This document shows positions 1 through 9,572 of a stretch of 24,465 nucleotides of DNA, one piece after another. Every line of letters begins with the position of its first letter. Positions within the stretch are counted from its first letter, which is position 1. The stretch lies in the NCBI GenBank assembly GCA_964547415.1, contig CAZJNX010000049.1:1-24465 (forward strand). The letters are read 5' to 3'. The notes under the pieces are model-generated. The model searched no databases and was not told the origin of the DNA. It saw nothing but the letters and a program-made list of their open reading frames with translations. The DNA comes from CAZJNX01 sp964547415. GTDB lineage: Bacteria > Pseudomonadota > Alphaproteobacteria > Rhizobiales > Amorphaceae. Made by a program: the position numbers and the translations under genes.

Positions 1-122
1 GGTCGGCGGCGGGTCGGCGGCGGCGGGTCGGCGGCGGCGGGTCGGCGACGGCGGGTCGGCGGCGGCGGGTCGGCGGCGGCGGGTCGGCGGCGGCGGGGCG
101 GCGGCGGCGGGGCGCCGGCCGG
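1..122. repeat. 14-bp G-rich tandem repeat array
   Basis: About eight head-to-tail copies of a 14-base unit (GGGTCGGCGGCGGC). The first copy is truncated by the window edge, one copy has a G-to-A change (GGCGACGGC), and the last two drift to GGGG at the start of the unit. The array stops two bases before the end of the Lrp-family gene on the minus strand. Since 14 is not a multiple of three, each unit shifts the reading frame, so a simple coding repeat is unlikely unless it encodes a 14-residue super-repeat. It may be a variable-number repeat or the place where an assembly contig breaks. Confidence 0.85.
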
Positions 123-124
123 GC

Positions 125-700
125 TCAGGCGCGCCGGGCCCGGCGGATCGAGCGCGGCGCCTCGGCGGGGACGCCCCCCTCCTCGCCCTCATCCTCCTCG
201 TCGAGGTCGGCGCGGGGCGGAAGCTCCAGGTGGGAGGACAGGACGACGTAGGTGCGCGTGCCGCGGATGCCCGGATCGGACTGCAGGTCGGACAGGAACG
301 CCTCGAAGCTCCCCGCGTCGCGGGTGCGGACCTTGACGATCAGGCAGGCATCGCCCGCAACGGTGTGGATCTCCTCGATCTCGGCGTATTGCGACAGGCC
401 CGCCACGACCGCCTGCTTGCCGGGGGCGTGGGTGTCCACATGGAGGAAGGCGGTGAAGGCCTTGCCGATCGCGCCCGGGTCGATGAGGGCGACCGTGCGG
501 CGGATGACGCCCGACAGGCGCAACCGCTTCACCCGCTCGTGGACGGCCGGCGGCGACAGGCCGACCGCCGAGCCGAGGGCGCTGTAGCTCAGCGTCGCGT
601 CCTCCGCGAGGAGGGCCAAGAGCTTCCTGTCGGCCGCATCGAGCACCCGCCCCCGCTGGGCGGCGTTCCGGTCCCTGTCCTGCCTGTCACGCGTCGGCAC
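125..700 (-). CDS. Lrp/AsnC family transcriptional regulator
   Basis: DNA-binding regulator of the leucine-responsive/AsnC family, which usually senses an amino acid and controls amino-acid metabolism or transport. The 191-residue product has an N-terminal winged helix-turn-helix (about residues 20-72, with LSYSALGSAVGLSPPAVHER as the HTH core) and a C-terminal RAM ligand-binding/oligomerisation domain (about 84-160). The tail after residue 162 is unusual: an acidic run (DLDEEDEGEE) followed by a basic end (RSIRRARRA), longer than typical AsnC proteins of about 150-160 residues. I chose the GTG at 700, which has GAGGG about 12 bases upstream; a longer frame upstream of it has no family similarity. 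It lies downstream of the flavoprotein gene on the same strand with a 166-bp gap, so it may be transcribed separately. Its target is unknown. Confidence 0.88.
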   Translation of the reverse strand: MPTRDRQDRDRNAAQRGRVLDAADRKLLALLAEDATLSYSALGSAVGLSPPAVHERVKRLRLSGVIRRTVALIDPGAIGKAFTAFLHVDTHAPGKQAVVAGLSQYAEIEEIHTVAGDACLIVKVRTRDAGSFEAFLSDLQSDPGIRGTRTYVVLSSHLELPPRADLDEEDEGEEGGVPAEAPRSIRRARRA

Positions 701-866
701 GTCGCAACATCCCTCGTTTCCGAGAGCCCGCCCGCCGCACGCCGGCAGGCGGCGCCCGGGGGGCGCATCGGCGGAACGGGCGCTGGCGCCCCGCCGGGCT
801 CCCCGCAGGTATGGACGATGAAGCTTTCCCGAGCGTGGCGCCGGCGGCGGGAACCGCCAGCGCCGG

Positions 867-1478
867 TCAGGGCGCGAGCCAGCGGGCCTCGACGGCCCCG
901 TCCGGCCCGAAGGAGAAGAGGGCGCGCCGGTGCCCGCGGGCGGCGAGGTAGAGCCACTCGAGGCCGTCGAGGCGCACCTCCACCGGCACGAAGTTGCAAA
1001 GGCCCGCATCGTCGGCGTGCGGCTCGGCCCGGTCGACCGCCGCCGGATCGTCGATCGGCGTGCCGGGCGCGGCGGCCTGGCGGTAGCAGGCCTTGCTCAT
1101 GTCGCGCATGCCCGACCACAGGCCGCGGGCGAGGTCGTCGCCCCCGTGGAGGACGGCGCGGCCCGACAGGCGCAGCTGGATCTTCCGCCCGTGGTCGTAG
1201 AGGTGGACGACGAGGTCCGGCCGCTCGGCGAGTTCCGCCGCCTTCCGGGACCGCCGGTCGGTGTGAAAGCGCACGGCCGGCGCCTTGCGGTCCACCCCGC
1301 GCAGGACGACGGTGCGCGCCGCCGGCCGCCCGTCCGCCGCGACGGTGGCGACGGTCGCCTGGTGGAACGGGCTGCGGCGATCGGCGACGCCCCGCTCGAG
1401 GAGGGCGAAGGCGTGCTCCAGGCTGCCGTCGAGGTCGTCGTAGAAGGACGGCAGCGGCTCCCCGTCGCGGCCGCTCAC
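867..1478 (-). CDS. pyridoxamine 5'-phosphate oxidase-like FMN-binding protein
   Basis: Flavin-binding split-barrel protein of 203 residues. Family hallmarks visible are PAARTVVLRGVD (about 53-63), FHTDRRSRKAAEL (71-83, phosphate and FMN contacts), the hydrophobic strand DLVVHLYDHGRKIQLRLSGRA (88-108) and a W-S-x-M segment (121-124). The canonical PdxH C-terminal signature, a WGGYR-like strand followed by an EFW-containing end, is missing. This is therefore more likely a PNPOx-like (Pyridox_oxase_2 or Alr4036-type) oxidoreductase than the vitamin B6 enzyme. The GTG start has a strong GGAGGAAG ribosome-binding site and overlaps the upstream stop codon by four bases (GTGA), which implies translational coupling. 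It is the last gene of a four-gene operon with an SDR enzyme and a DUF393 protein. Substrate not inferable. Confidence 0.85.
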   Translation of the reverse strand: MSGRDGEPLPSFYDDLDGSLEHAFALLERGVADRRSPFHQATVATVAADGRPAARTVVLRGVDRKAPAVRFHTDRRSRKAAELAERPDLVVHLYDHGRKIQLRLSGRAVLHGGDDLARGLWSGMRDMSKACYRQAAAPGTPIDDPAAVDRAEPHADDAGLCNFVPVEVRLDGLEWLYLAARGHRRALFSFGPDGAVEARWLAP

Positions 1479-1708
1479 GGGCGCTCTTCCTCCGGCAGGC
1501 CGGGCGGCAGGGCGCCGCGCCGGGCGAACAGCCGCTCCCGTCGCTCGGCGAGCTCCGCGTCGATCCGCGCCAGGAGCGCCCGGGCGCTCTCCGGCGCCCG
1601 GCCGCGGCGGATCGCCCGCTCCGCGAGGCGGCGCTGGGCGAGAAGCTCGCGGAAGGTGAAGGCGGACAGGACCGTGTCGGGCCGGCGCCCGATCCCCGTC
1701 AGCGGCAT
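1475..1708 (-). CDS. small charged protein of unknown function
   Basis: A 77-residue protein I do not recognise. It is highly charged and probably helical (runs such as LLAQRRLAERAIRRG and DAELAERRERLFARRG), with no signal peptide, membrane segment or cysteine. Support for it being real is contextual: its ATG at 1708 overlaps the end of the DUF393 gene by 10 bases, and its stop overlaps the start of the flavoprotein gene by four, so it fills the operon exactly. A purine-rich GAGGACGGGG precedes the start. A longer frame upstream in the same phase (to 1864) runs antiparallel in meaning to the DUF393 gene and is probably not translated. Confidence 0.6.
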   Translation of the reverse strand: MPLTGIGRRPDTVLSAFTFRELLAQRRLAERAIRRGRAPESARALLARIDAELAERRERLFARRGALPPGLPEEERP

Positions 1709-2091
1709 GACGCCCCGTCCTCGTCCGCCGCGCGCCGCCGCACGAGGCGCTGGACCGCCGGCCGCACCACCAGGAAGGCCCGGTAGCCGCCCTCGAAGAC
1801 GGCCGACAGGACCGGGAGCGAGGCGAGGCGGCCGAGCCAGCGGAAGCCCGGCGTGCGGCGCCAAAGGGCCGCGAACGCCGCCGCCCCGGACAGCAGCGTC
1901 CCGTCATCGGAACGGACGTGGAAGCGGGAGAGCGCCGTCTTCCGGTCCAGCCCCTCGGGCAGGCGCCCCGCCTCCGCCGACACGTCGACGAAGGCGACCG
2001 CCTCCGGGTCCGACCGGCGGCGATAGACGGCCACCTCGCTGCGGCACAGCGGGCAGGCGCCGTCGTAGTAGACCGACAGACGCTCCGTCAT
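1699..2091 (-). CDS. DUF393 (DCC family) thiol-disulfide oxidoreductase-like protein
   Basis: A 130-residue protein of the DUF393/DCC family, named for a D-x-x-C-x-x-C-like motif. The motif here is YYDGACPLC at about residues 8-16, giving two cysteines three residues apart in a thioredoxin-like position. Other family features are the FVDVSAEAG segment (34-42), the FHV-x-x-DDGTLLSGAAAFAALW segment (57-77) and a hydrophobic C-terminal stretch containing W-L-G-R-L-A-S-L-P-V. The family is widespread in bacteria and its substrates are poorly known; a redox role is inferred from the motif only. Its ATG overlaps the stop of the SDR gene by four bases (ATGA), so the two are likely translated together. 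Confidence 0.87.
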   Translation of the reverse strand: MTERLSVYYDGACPLCRSEVAVYRRRSDPEAVAFVDVSAEAGRLPEGLDRKTALSRFHVRSDDGTLLSGAAAFAALWRRTPGFRWLGRLASLPVLSAVFEGGYRAFLVVRPAVQRLVRRRAADEDGASCR

Positions 2092-2900
2092 GACGGACGG
2101 AAGCGCTCCGCCGCGCGGCTCGCCTGCATGAAGGCCTGGCCGAAGAGGCTGCGGGCGAAGGCGACGCCGGTGAAGGCGGTCGCCGAGGCGGGCCCGATCA
2201 CCACCGTCGTCTGCCGGCCGAGGGCGGCGAGGGTCTGCTTCGCCACCGTCTCGGGCGACATGGCGCCCGGCAGGGAGCCGCCGGAAAAGCCCGCCCGCTC
2301 GCCGAAGGACGTCTTCACCGCGCCCGGGCAGGCCGTCAGCACGTCCACCGGCTTGTCGGACAGCTCGGCGGCGAGGGATTCCCCGAACGACAGGATGAAG
2401 GCCTTGGAGGCGGCGTAGGTGGCGAGCGTCGGCACCGGGATGAAGGCGGTCGAGGAGGACATGTTGATGATCCCCGCCCGCTTGCCCGAAAGATCCGCGT
2501 TGAGGATGAGCTCGGGCAGGAGGGCGTGGATGAGGCGCAGCGGCGCCTCGACGTTGACGCGGATCGTCGTGCGGTGGGCGTCGAAGGGCTCGTCGGCGAA
2601 GGCGCCGTAGCTGCCGAGCCCGGCGTTGTTGACGAGGAGGTCGACCCCGGCCTCGCGGCCCGCCTCGACCACGGCCTCGCACCCCTCCTCGGTGGCGAGG
2701 TCGGCCACCACCGCCTTCACCGTGCGGTCGTAGGACAATTCGTTCTCGAGGCGGGCGAGCTCGTCCTCCTTGCGGCCGGTGATGACGAGGGCCGTCTCGC
2801 GCGGGAGCGCGCGGGCGATCGCCGCGCCGATGCCGCCGGTCGCGCCGGTGACGAGGGCGGCCGTCGCGGGCGGGCGGTCGTTGCGGAAGGGGCGCATCAT
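2088..2900 (-). CDS. short-chain dehydrogenase/reductase (SDR)
   Basis: NAD(P)-dependent oxidoreductase of the classical SDR family, 270 residues. Visible signatures are the Rossmann glycine motif TGATGGIG (18-25), an early arginine after the second strand (TGRKEDE, 41-47, suggesting NADPH preference), NNAG (91-94), the catalytic serine in NMSSS (146-150), and the Y-x-x-x-K pair in YAASK (Y162, K166), followed by CPGAVKTSF (191-199). The C-terminal part, with VVIGPASATAFTGVAFAR, resembles the DltE/YqjQ-like group of SDRs. Two tandem ATG codons lie at 2900 and 2897; GAGAGA sits about 9 bases upstream. It is the first gene of a coupled operon with the DUF393, small unknown and flavoprotein genes. 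Substrate not predictable from sequence. Confidence 0.92.
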   Translation of the reverse strand: MMRPFRNDRPPATAALVTGATGGIGAAIARALPRETALVITGRKEDELARLENELSYDRTVKAVVADLATEEGCEAVVEAGREAGVDLLVNNAGLGSYGAFADEPFDAHRTTIRVNVEAPLRLIHALLPELILNADLSGKRAGIINMSSSTAFIPVPTLATYAASKAFILSFGESLAAELSDKPVDVLTACPGAVKTSFGERAGFSGGSLPGAMSPETVAKQTLAALGRQTTVVIGPASATAFTGVAFARSLFGQAFMQASRAAERFRPS

Positions 2901-2952
2901 CGAACGGATCTCTCGTGGCTGGGCCCGGGCTTGCCGGGCGCGGATCGCCTCC

Positions 2953-2980
2953 GACCTAGCGCCGGCGGCGCGGATGTAAA
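2953..2980 (-). promoter_or_regulatory. candidate sigma70 promoter for the SDR operon
   Basis: On the minus strand a TTTACA -35 element (2980-2975) and a TAGGTC -10 element (2958-2953) are separated by 16 bases. The predicted transcription start near 2946 would give a leader of about 45 bases before the SDR start codon. Both boxes are imperfect, so this is a reasonable but untested call. Confidence 0.4.
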
Positions 2981-2982
2981 GC

Positions 2983-3004
2983 GGGCGGCGGCGGGGCGCC
3001 GCCC
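2983..3004 (-). terminator. hairpin just after tctA
   Basis: An inverted repeat with 7-bp arms (GGGCGGC and GCCGCCC) around an 8-base loop begins 9 bases after the tctA stop codon and is followed on the minus strand by GCTTTAC. The U-tract is short, so it is a weak intrinsic terminator candidate. Its position exactly between tctA and the SDR promoter supports a role. Confidence 0.4.
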
Positions 3005-3012
3005 GTGGCGGC

Positions 3013-4533
3013 TCAGCCGTCGCCCTCGGCCAGCGTGTTCGCCCGCCGCCGGCGCCGGCCGAGGAGGATGGGGACGAGCACCACCAGGACGGACAGCGCA
3101 TAGATGACGATGGAGTTCCATGACGCCAGCAGGATCGACCAGTCCCCCGCCGAGATGGAAAGCGCCCGTCTCAGGTTGTTCTCGAACAGCGCGCCCAGCA
3201 CGACGCCGAGGATCACCGGCGCCAGCGAGAAGTCGAGCTTGCGCAGGATCCAGCCGAACACGCCGAGCGCGATGATCATGTAGAGGTCGAACGGGTTGGA
3301 CACCACCGAGTAGACGCCCACGAAGGCGAGGACGGCGACCATCGGGATCAGGAAGTGCTGCGGCACCGTGAGCAGGCGGGCGAACAGCCCGACCAGCGGC
3401 AGGTTGATGACGAGGAGCGCCACGTTGCCGATGTACATGGAGGCGATCAGCCCCCAGGCGATCTCCGGCCGCTGCTCGAACATCAGCGGGCCGGGGGTGA
3501 TGTTGAAAAGGAGCAGCGCCCCGAGGAGGATCGCCGTCGTGCCCGAGCCCGGGATGCCGAGGGTGAGCATGGGCACCATCGCCCCGCCCGCCGAGGCGTT
3601 GTTGGCGCTCTCGGGGGCCGCGAGCCCGCGCACGTCGCCCGAGCCGAACTCGGACGCGCCGCCCCCCGCGATGCGCTTTTCCGTTCCGTAGGCCACCGCC
3701 GAGGCGACCGAGGCGCCCGTCCCCGGCAGCACGCCGATGACGAAGCCGACGATCGAGGAGCGCAGGATCGTCCAGCGCGTCTTCGCGAGGTCCGCCATCG
3801 TCACGAAGCTTTGCCCCACCTGCACCGTCTTCAGCGCGCCGCGGACCTTCGTCTCCACGAGGTGGAGGAGCTCGGCCATGCCGAACAGGCCGATCACGAT
3901 GATGAGGAAGTCGATCCCCGCGAGGATGTCCGGGACGCCGAAGGTGTAGCGGGCGACGCCGGTGTTCGCGTCGATGCCGATGGAGGCGATCATCAGCCCG
4001 AACACCGCGCCGAGCAGCGTCTTCACCGGGTTGCGGCCGACGAGGGAGGAGAGGGTGGCGAAGGCGAAGACCATCAACGCCACGTAGTCGGCGGGGGTGA
4101 AGGTGACGGCGAAGGCGGCCATCGCCGGCCCGAAGACGGACAGGAGGACGACGGCGATCGTGCCGCCCACGAAGGAGGCGATGCACGACAGGGACAGCGC
4201 CCGCCCCGCCTCGCCGCGCCGGGCGATCGGGTGGCCGTCGAGGGTGGTCATGACCGCCGAGGCGTCGCCCGGCACGTTGAGGAGGATGGAGGAGATCCGC
4301 CCGCCGTACTCCGCCCCGTAGTAGATCCCCGCCAGCATGATGAGCGCCGATTCGGGCGGCAGGCCCAGCGAGTAGGCGATCGGCAGGAGGATGGCGATGC
4401 CGTTGATGGGGCCGATGCCCGGCAGCGCCCCGATCAGCGTGCCGAAGAAGCAGCCGAACAGGACGAGGAAGAGGTTGAGCGGCGAAAGGGCGACCGAAAA
4501 GCCCGTCGCAAGGCCCGAAAGGACATCTTCCAC
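3013..4533 (-). CDS. tctA: tripartite tricarboxylate transporter large permease (TctA family)
   Basis: Large inner-membrane permease of the tripartite tricarboxylate transporter (TTT) family, 506 residues, the usual family length. It contains the TctA signatures GALPGIGPINGIAILLPI (about 35-52), YYGAEYGGRISSILLNVPGD (71-90) and, later, LGIPGSGTTAILLGALLLFN with ITPGPLMFEQRPE. About eleven to twelve hydrophobic segments are visible. It translocates organic anions delivered by the periplasmic TctC protein, driven by an ion gradient. The start is a GTG three bases after the tctB stop. No strong independent ribosome-binding site is visible, so translation is probably coupled to tctB. The family transports citrate, tricarballylate, terephthalate and others, so the substrate is open; the gene symbol reflects family only. 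Confidence 0.95.
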   Translation of the reverse strand: MEDVLSGLATGFSVALSPLNLFLVLFGCFFGTLIGALPGIGPINGIAILLPIAYSLGLPPESALIMLAGIYYGAEYGGRISSILLNVPGDASAVMTTLDGHPIARRGEAGRALSLSCIASFVGGTIAVVLLSVFGPAMAAFAVTFTPADYVALMVFAFATLSSLVGRNPVKTLLGAVFGLMIASIGIDANTGVARYTFGVPDILAGIDFLIIVIGLFGMAELLHLVETKVRGALKTVQVGQSFVTMADLAKTRWTILRSSIVGFVIGVLPGTGASVASAVAYGTEKRIAGGGASEFGSGDVRGLAAPESANNASAGGAMVPMLTLGIPGSGTTAILLGALLLFNITPGPLMFEQRPEIAWGLIASMYIGNVALLVINLPLVGLFARLLTVPQHFLIPMVAVLAFVGVYSVVSNPFDLYMIIALGVFGWILRKLDFSLAPVILGVVLGALFENNLRRALSISAGDWSILLASWNSIVIYALSVLVVLVPILLGRRRRRANTLAEGDG

Positions 4534-4536
4534 GGG

Positions 4537-4971
4537 TCACGGCCCCAGGATGCCGGCCGGCAGGTTGAGCGCCAGCACGCGGACGAACAGGAGATAGCCG
4601 AGGACGCCGAACAGGACGCCGTAGGCGGCGGCGAACAGGGGCCGCGCCCCGGTCCACCAGGCGACGACCCCGGAAAACAGCGCGGTGGAGACGATGAAGC
4701 CGAGGCGCTGGAAGCTCGCCGCGTAAAGGACGAGGGCGAGCACCATGAGGCCCACCTGCAGGAGCTGCCGGCGGCCGCCGAAGCCCTCCAGCCGGTCCGG
4801 CCGCACCAGGATGGCGAGGAGGCACAGCGCCGCCACGACCGACAGGATCCGCGGCCAGCTCTCCGGCCCCAGCGGGTCGTACTGGAACGGCGCGCGGATG
4901 ACGGTGAAGGCGATCGCGCCGTAGGCGAGGACCACCAGAAGGGCGATCGCCGCGAAGATGCGGTCCGTCAT
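4537..4971 (-). CDS. tctB: tripartite tricarboxylate transporter small permease (TctB family)
   Basis: Small membrane subunit of the TTT transporter, 144 residues with four predicted transmembrane segments (about 5-25, 40-58, 70-90 and a long one at 98-135). The family-typical segment after the first helix, FQYDPLGPESWPRILS (about 29-44), is present; this 'G-P-x-x-x-P' loop occurs in most TctB proteins. The start ATG has a near-perfect GGAGG ribosome-binding site 6 bases upstream. It sits between tctC (55-bp gap) and tctA (3-bp gap), the canonical C-B-A order. Its partner is the TctA permease in the inner membrane. Confidence 0.9.
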   Translation of the reverse strand: MTDRIFAAIALLVVLAYGAIAFTVIRAPFQYDPLGPESWPRILSVVAALCLLAILVRPDRLEGFGGRRQLLQVGLMVLALVLYAASFQRLGFIVSTALFSGVVAWWTGARPLFAAAYGVLFGVLGYLLFVRVLALNLPAGILGP

Positions 4972-5026
4972 CGGGGACCTCCGGCGGGGGACGGCGGCCG
5001 GCCCGGGCGGGCCGGCCGCGCAGGGC

Positions 5027-6022
5027 CTACTCGATGAGGCCGGCCGAGCGGGCGATCTCGCGCATCCGCTCCACGCGCCGCTTCACGTCCTCGGCGAAGT
5101 CCTCGCCCGCCATGTCGAGGGGCATCAGGCCGCGGGCCTTCTGCACCTCGGCGAACGCCGGGTTCGCGTAGGCCTTCTCGAAGGCGTCCGCGTAGAACCG
5201 GTACGCCTCGTCCGGCACGTCCTTCGCCATGTAGAAGCCGCGCAGGATCGTCCACTCCGCGTCGTAGCCGAGCTCCTTCGCCGTCGGGTAGACGTCGAAC
5301 GGGGCGGGCAGGCGCTCCGGGCTCATGACCGCGAGGATGCGCATGGTCCCGGCGTCGAGGTGCTGGGCCATCTCGGCGACGTCGCCGGTGTAGACCTCGA
5401 TGGACCCGCCGAGCAGCGCGGCGATGGATTCGCCCCCGCCGTCGAAGGCGACGTAGCGCATCTGCCGCGGGTCGAGGCCGACCGAGTTCATCAGCAGCGC
5501 GGCCTTCATCCAGTCCTGGCTGCCGACGGAGCCGCCGGCGCCGACGACGATGCCGCCCGGATCCTCCTTGAAGGCCTCCATCACCTGGTCGAGCGTCTCG
5601 AAGCGGCTGTCCGCCTTCACGATGACGGCGCCGAAGTCGGCCCCCGCCGTGGCCAGCCAGCGGGCGTCGTGCTCGGTCCTGGACCCGTACTTGCCGACGG
5701 CGATGTTGAGGAGCGAGCCCGACGAGAAGGCGACGATCGCGTTCGCATCGTCCGTCCGCGTCGTGTTGAAGACGTTGTAGGCGACGGCGCCGATGCCCCC
5801 GGGCATGAAGGTGACGGCCATCGGCTGGTCGAGGACGCCGGCGACCTCCATGGCCGAGGCGCCGACGCGGCAGGTGAGGTCGAAGCCGCCGCCGGGCTGG
5901 GCGGGGGCGACGCACTCCGGCCGCTCGGGCTGGAACTGGGCGCTGGCACCCCCGGCGGAAAGCCCCGCGAGGGCGGCGGAGGCAAGGGCGAGCGCGGCGA
6001 GGCGGAGCGGACGACGACTCAT
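5027..6022 (-). CDS. tctC: tripartite tricarboxylate transporter substrate-binding protein (TctC family)
   Basis: Periplasmic solute-binding protein of the TTT system, 331 residues. A Sec signal peptide is clear: basic start MSRRPLR, hydrophobic core of alanines and leucines, and a predicted cut after AGGASA (about residue 28). The mature protein begins near QFQPERPEC and shows the binding-pocket loop ECVAPAQPGGGFDLTC (37-51) with two cysteines that could pair. It continues with the VTFMPGGIGAVAYN strand-loop (about 73-86) and the GGSVGSQDW segment that replaces the usual second-loop motif. GGGAGGAAACCA before the ATG is an excellent ribosome-binding site. It is first in the operon, divergent from mrpA across 285 bp. 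The ligand is probably a carboxylate, by family. Confidence 0.93.
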   Translation of the reverse strand: MSRRPLRLAALALASAALAGLSAGGASAQFQPERPECVAPAQPGGGFDLTCRVGASAMEVAGVLDQPMAVTFMPGGIGAVAYNVFNTTRTDDANAIVAFSSGSLLNIAVGKYGSRTEHDARWLATAGADFGAVIVKADSRFETLDQVMEAFKEDPGGIVVGAGGSVGSQDWMKAALLMNSVGLDPRQMRYVAFDGGGESIAALLGGSIEVYTGDVAEMAQHLDAGTMRILAVMSPERLPAPFDVYPTAKELGYDAEWTILRGFYMAKDVPDEAYRFYADAFEKAYANPAFAEVQKARGLMPLDMAGEDFAEDVKRRVERMREIARSAGLIE

Positions 6023-6255
6023 TGGTTTCCTCCCGTTGTTCGTCTTGCCGCTCCTCTCACCAGAAACGCCCGCAAAGGTCCAGCGGCCATTCCTCGCCGG
6101 GCATTCCCCACCGGCGCCTCGCGCCCGCGCCGCCGAAGGCCCCGTCCGCTTTTCCGGACGCTGGCCCCGAGGGCTGGCCTGGCGTGTTCGAAAATCCGGA
6201 CGGCGCCGGGGACCCGGGGGCCCGGGGGCCCGACGAAACGCCGGCGCAAGCTCCG

Positions 6256-6270
6256 TGGCACGGTCCTTGA
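6256..6270 (+). promoter_or_regulatory. sigma54-like -24/-12 element upstream of mrpA
   Basis: TGGCACG, four bases, then TTGA matches the sigma54 consensus (TGGCACG-N4-TTGC) except for the last conserved C of the -12 element. Transcription would begin near 6282, giving about 26 bases of leader before the ATG at 6308. The -12 mismatch is at an important position and no upstream activator site was identified, so the call is weak. Confidence 0.28.
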
Positions 6271-6307
6271 GTAGGGACGGGTCGACGTGCCGACGCCGGA
6301 GCCCTTC

Positions 6308-8637
<2,330 letters not shown>

Positions 8638-8641
<4 letters not shown>

Positions 8642-9168
8642 ACTCCGTCATCCTGTTGTCGGCCGCCCGCCTGTTCTTCGCGGGCATGCTGATCTTTTCG
8701 GTCTACATCCTGCTGCGTGGCCACAACGAGCCGGGGGGCGGCTTCATCGGCGGCCTCGCGGCGGCCTCGGCCTACACCATTCTCACCCTCGCCTACGGGG
8801 TGGAGGCAGGGCGTCGGGCGCTCCTCGTCCACCCGGTCACCCTCCTCGGGATCGGGCTCATCGCCGCCATCGTCTCGGGCCTGCCGCCGTTCCTCGGCGC
8901 CACGGGGGACGACTTCCTGACCCACCAGTGGGCGACCGTCCTCGGCATCAAGCTCGGCACCACGATCCTCTTCGACGTCGGCGTCTACTTCGTGGTCGTC
9001 GGCGCCGTGCTCGCCATCCTGTTCCGCCTCTACGAGGACGAGGGGGAGGACGAGACGGCCACCGCCACCGTGGAGGCTGCCGCCGCCCCCGTCGCGCCGG
9101 CCGCGGCACCGTCCGCCGGCCCGTCGTCCGCCGACGCCCCGTCCGCCCCTCCGGAGACCGTCCGATGA
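8638..9168 (+). CDS. mrpB: Mrp antiporter subunit B
   Basis: Membrane subunit of the Mrp antiporter with the MnhB/MrpB domain, 176 residues. The conserved core spans about residues 1-138 and contains the signature RGHNEPGGGFIGGLAAASAY (27-46), a region of PLLGIGL-type hydrophobic segments, and KLGTTILFDVGVYFVVVGAV (103-122). Four membrane helices are visible. The last 40 residues form an acidic then alanine/proline-rich tail (from about 137), longer than in typical MrpB proteins of about 140 residues and probably disordered in the cytoplasm. ATGA overlap with mrpA; AGGAAGGAGAGAGCCG gives a strong ribosome-binding site. Confidence 0.96.
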
Positions 9169-9572
9169 TCTTTCTTTATGCCGCAAGCGTCGGGGTCGTG
9201 GTCGCCGCCGGCATCTACATGATGCTCGAGCGCCACGTGGTGCGCGTCATCCTCGGCGTCGCCATGGTCGCGGCCGCGGCCAACATGCTCATCTTCCTGT
9301 CGGGCCGGGTCGGCACCGTCTCGCCCCCCGTCATCCCCTACGGCGGGACGGCGCTTTCCGCCGACGCCGCCAACCCGCTGCCCCAGGCGCTGGTGCTGAC
9401 GGCGATCGTGATCGGCTTCGCCCTCGTGTCCTTCACCATCGTGCTCGCCTTCCGCGCCTGGCGGAGTCTCGGCACCCTCGACACCGACGCCATGACGCCG
9501 GCCGAGAACGAGGGCACCCCCTTCGAGCGCCGCCCGGAGCCGGGCGAGGCGGCCACGGAGGCCCGCCCGTGA
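9165..9572 (+). CDS. mrpC: Mrp antiporter subunit C (NuoK-like)
   Basis: Small membrane subunit homologous to complex I subunit NuoK, 135 residues with three transmembrane helices at about 3-20, 27-46 and 70-95. Family features include GIYMMLERHVVRVILGVAM (15-33), ANMLIFLSGR (38-47) and the conserved DAANPLPQALVLTAIVIGFA segment (66-85). The C-terminal 40 residues (after the third helix) are polar and proline/glutamate-rich. Its start overlaps mrpB and its end overlaps mrpD by four bases each (ATGA, GTGA). It forms part of the proton or cation path with A and D. Confidence 0.95.
   Translation: MIFLYAASVGVVVAAGIYMMLERHVVRVILGVAMVAAAANMLIFLSGRVGTVSPPVIPYGGTALSADAANPLPQALVLTAIVIGFALVSFTIVLAFRAWRSLGTLDTDAMTPAENEGTPFERRPEPGEAATEARP

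Noticed and set aside
1..122. CRISPR array
   Set aside because: The units are directly adjacent with no spacers and are only 14 bases long; it is a simple tandem repeat.
867..1478. Calling the flavoprotein PdxH
   Set aside because: The C-terminal PdxH signature is absent, so the vitamin B6 role is not supported.
6287..6307. GTG at 6287 as the mrpA start
   Set aside because: Possible, but the ATG at 6308 has GGAG at good spacing and places the conserved residues at E140, K223 and K299 as in studied MrpA proteins.
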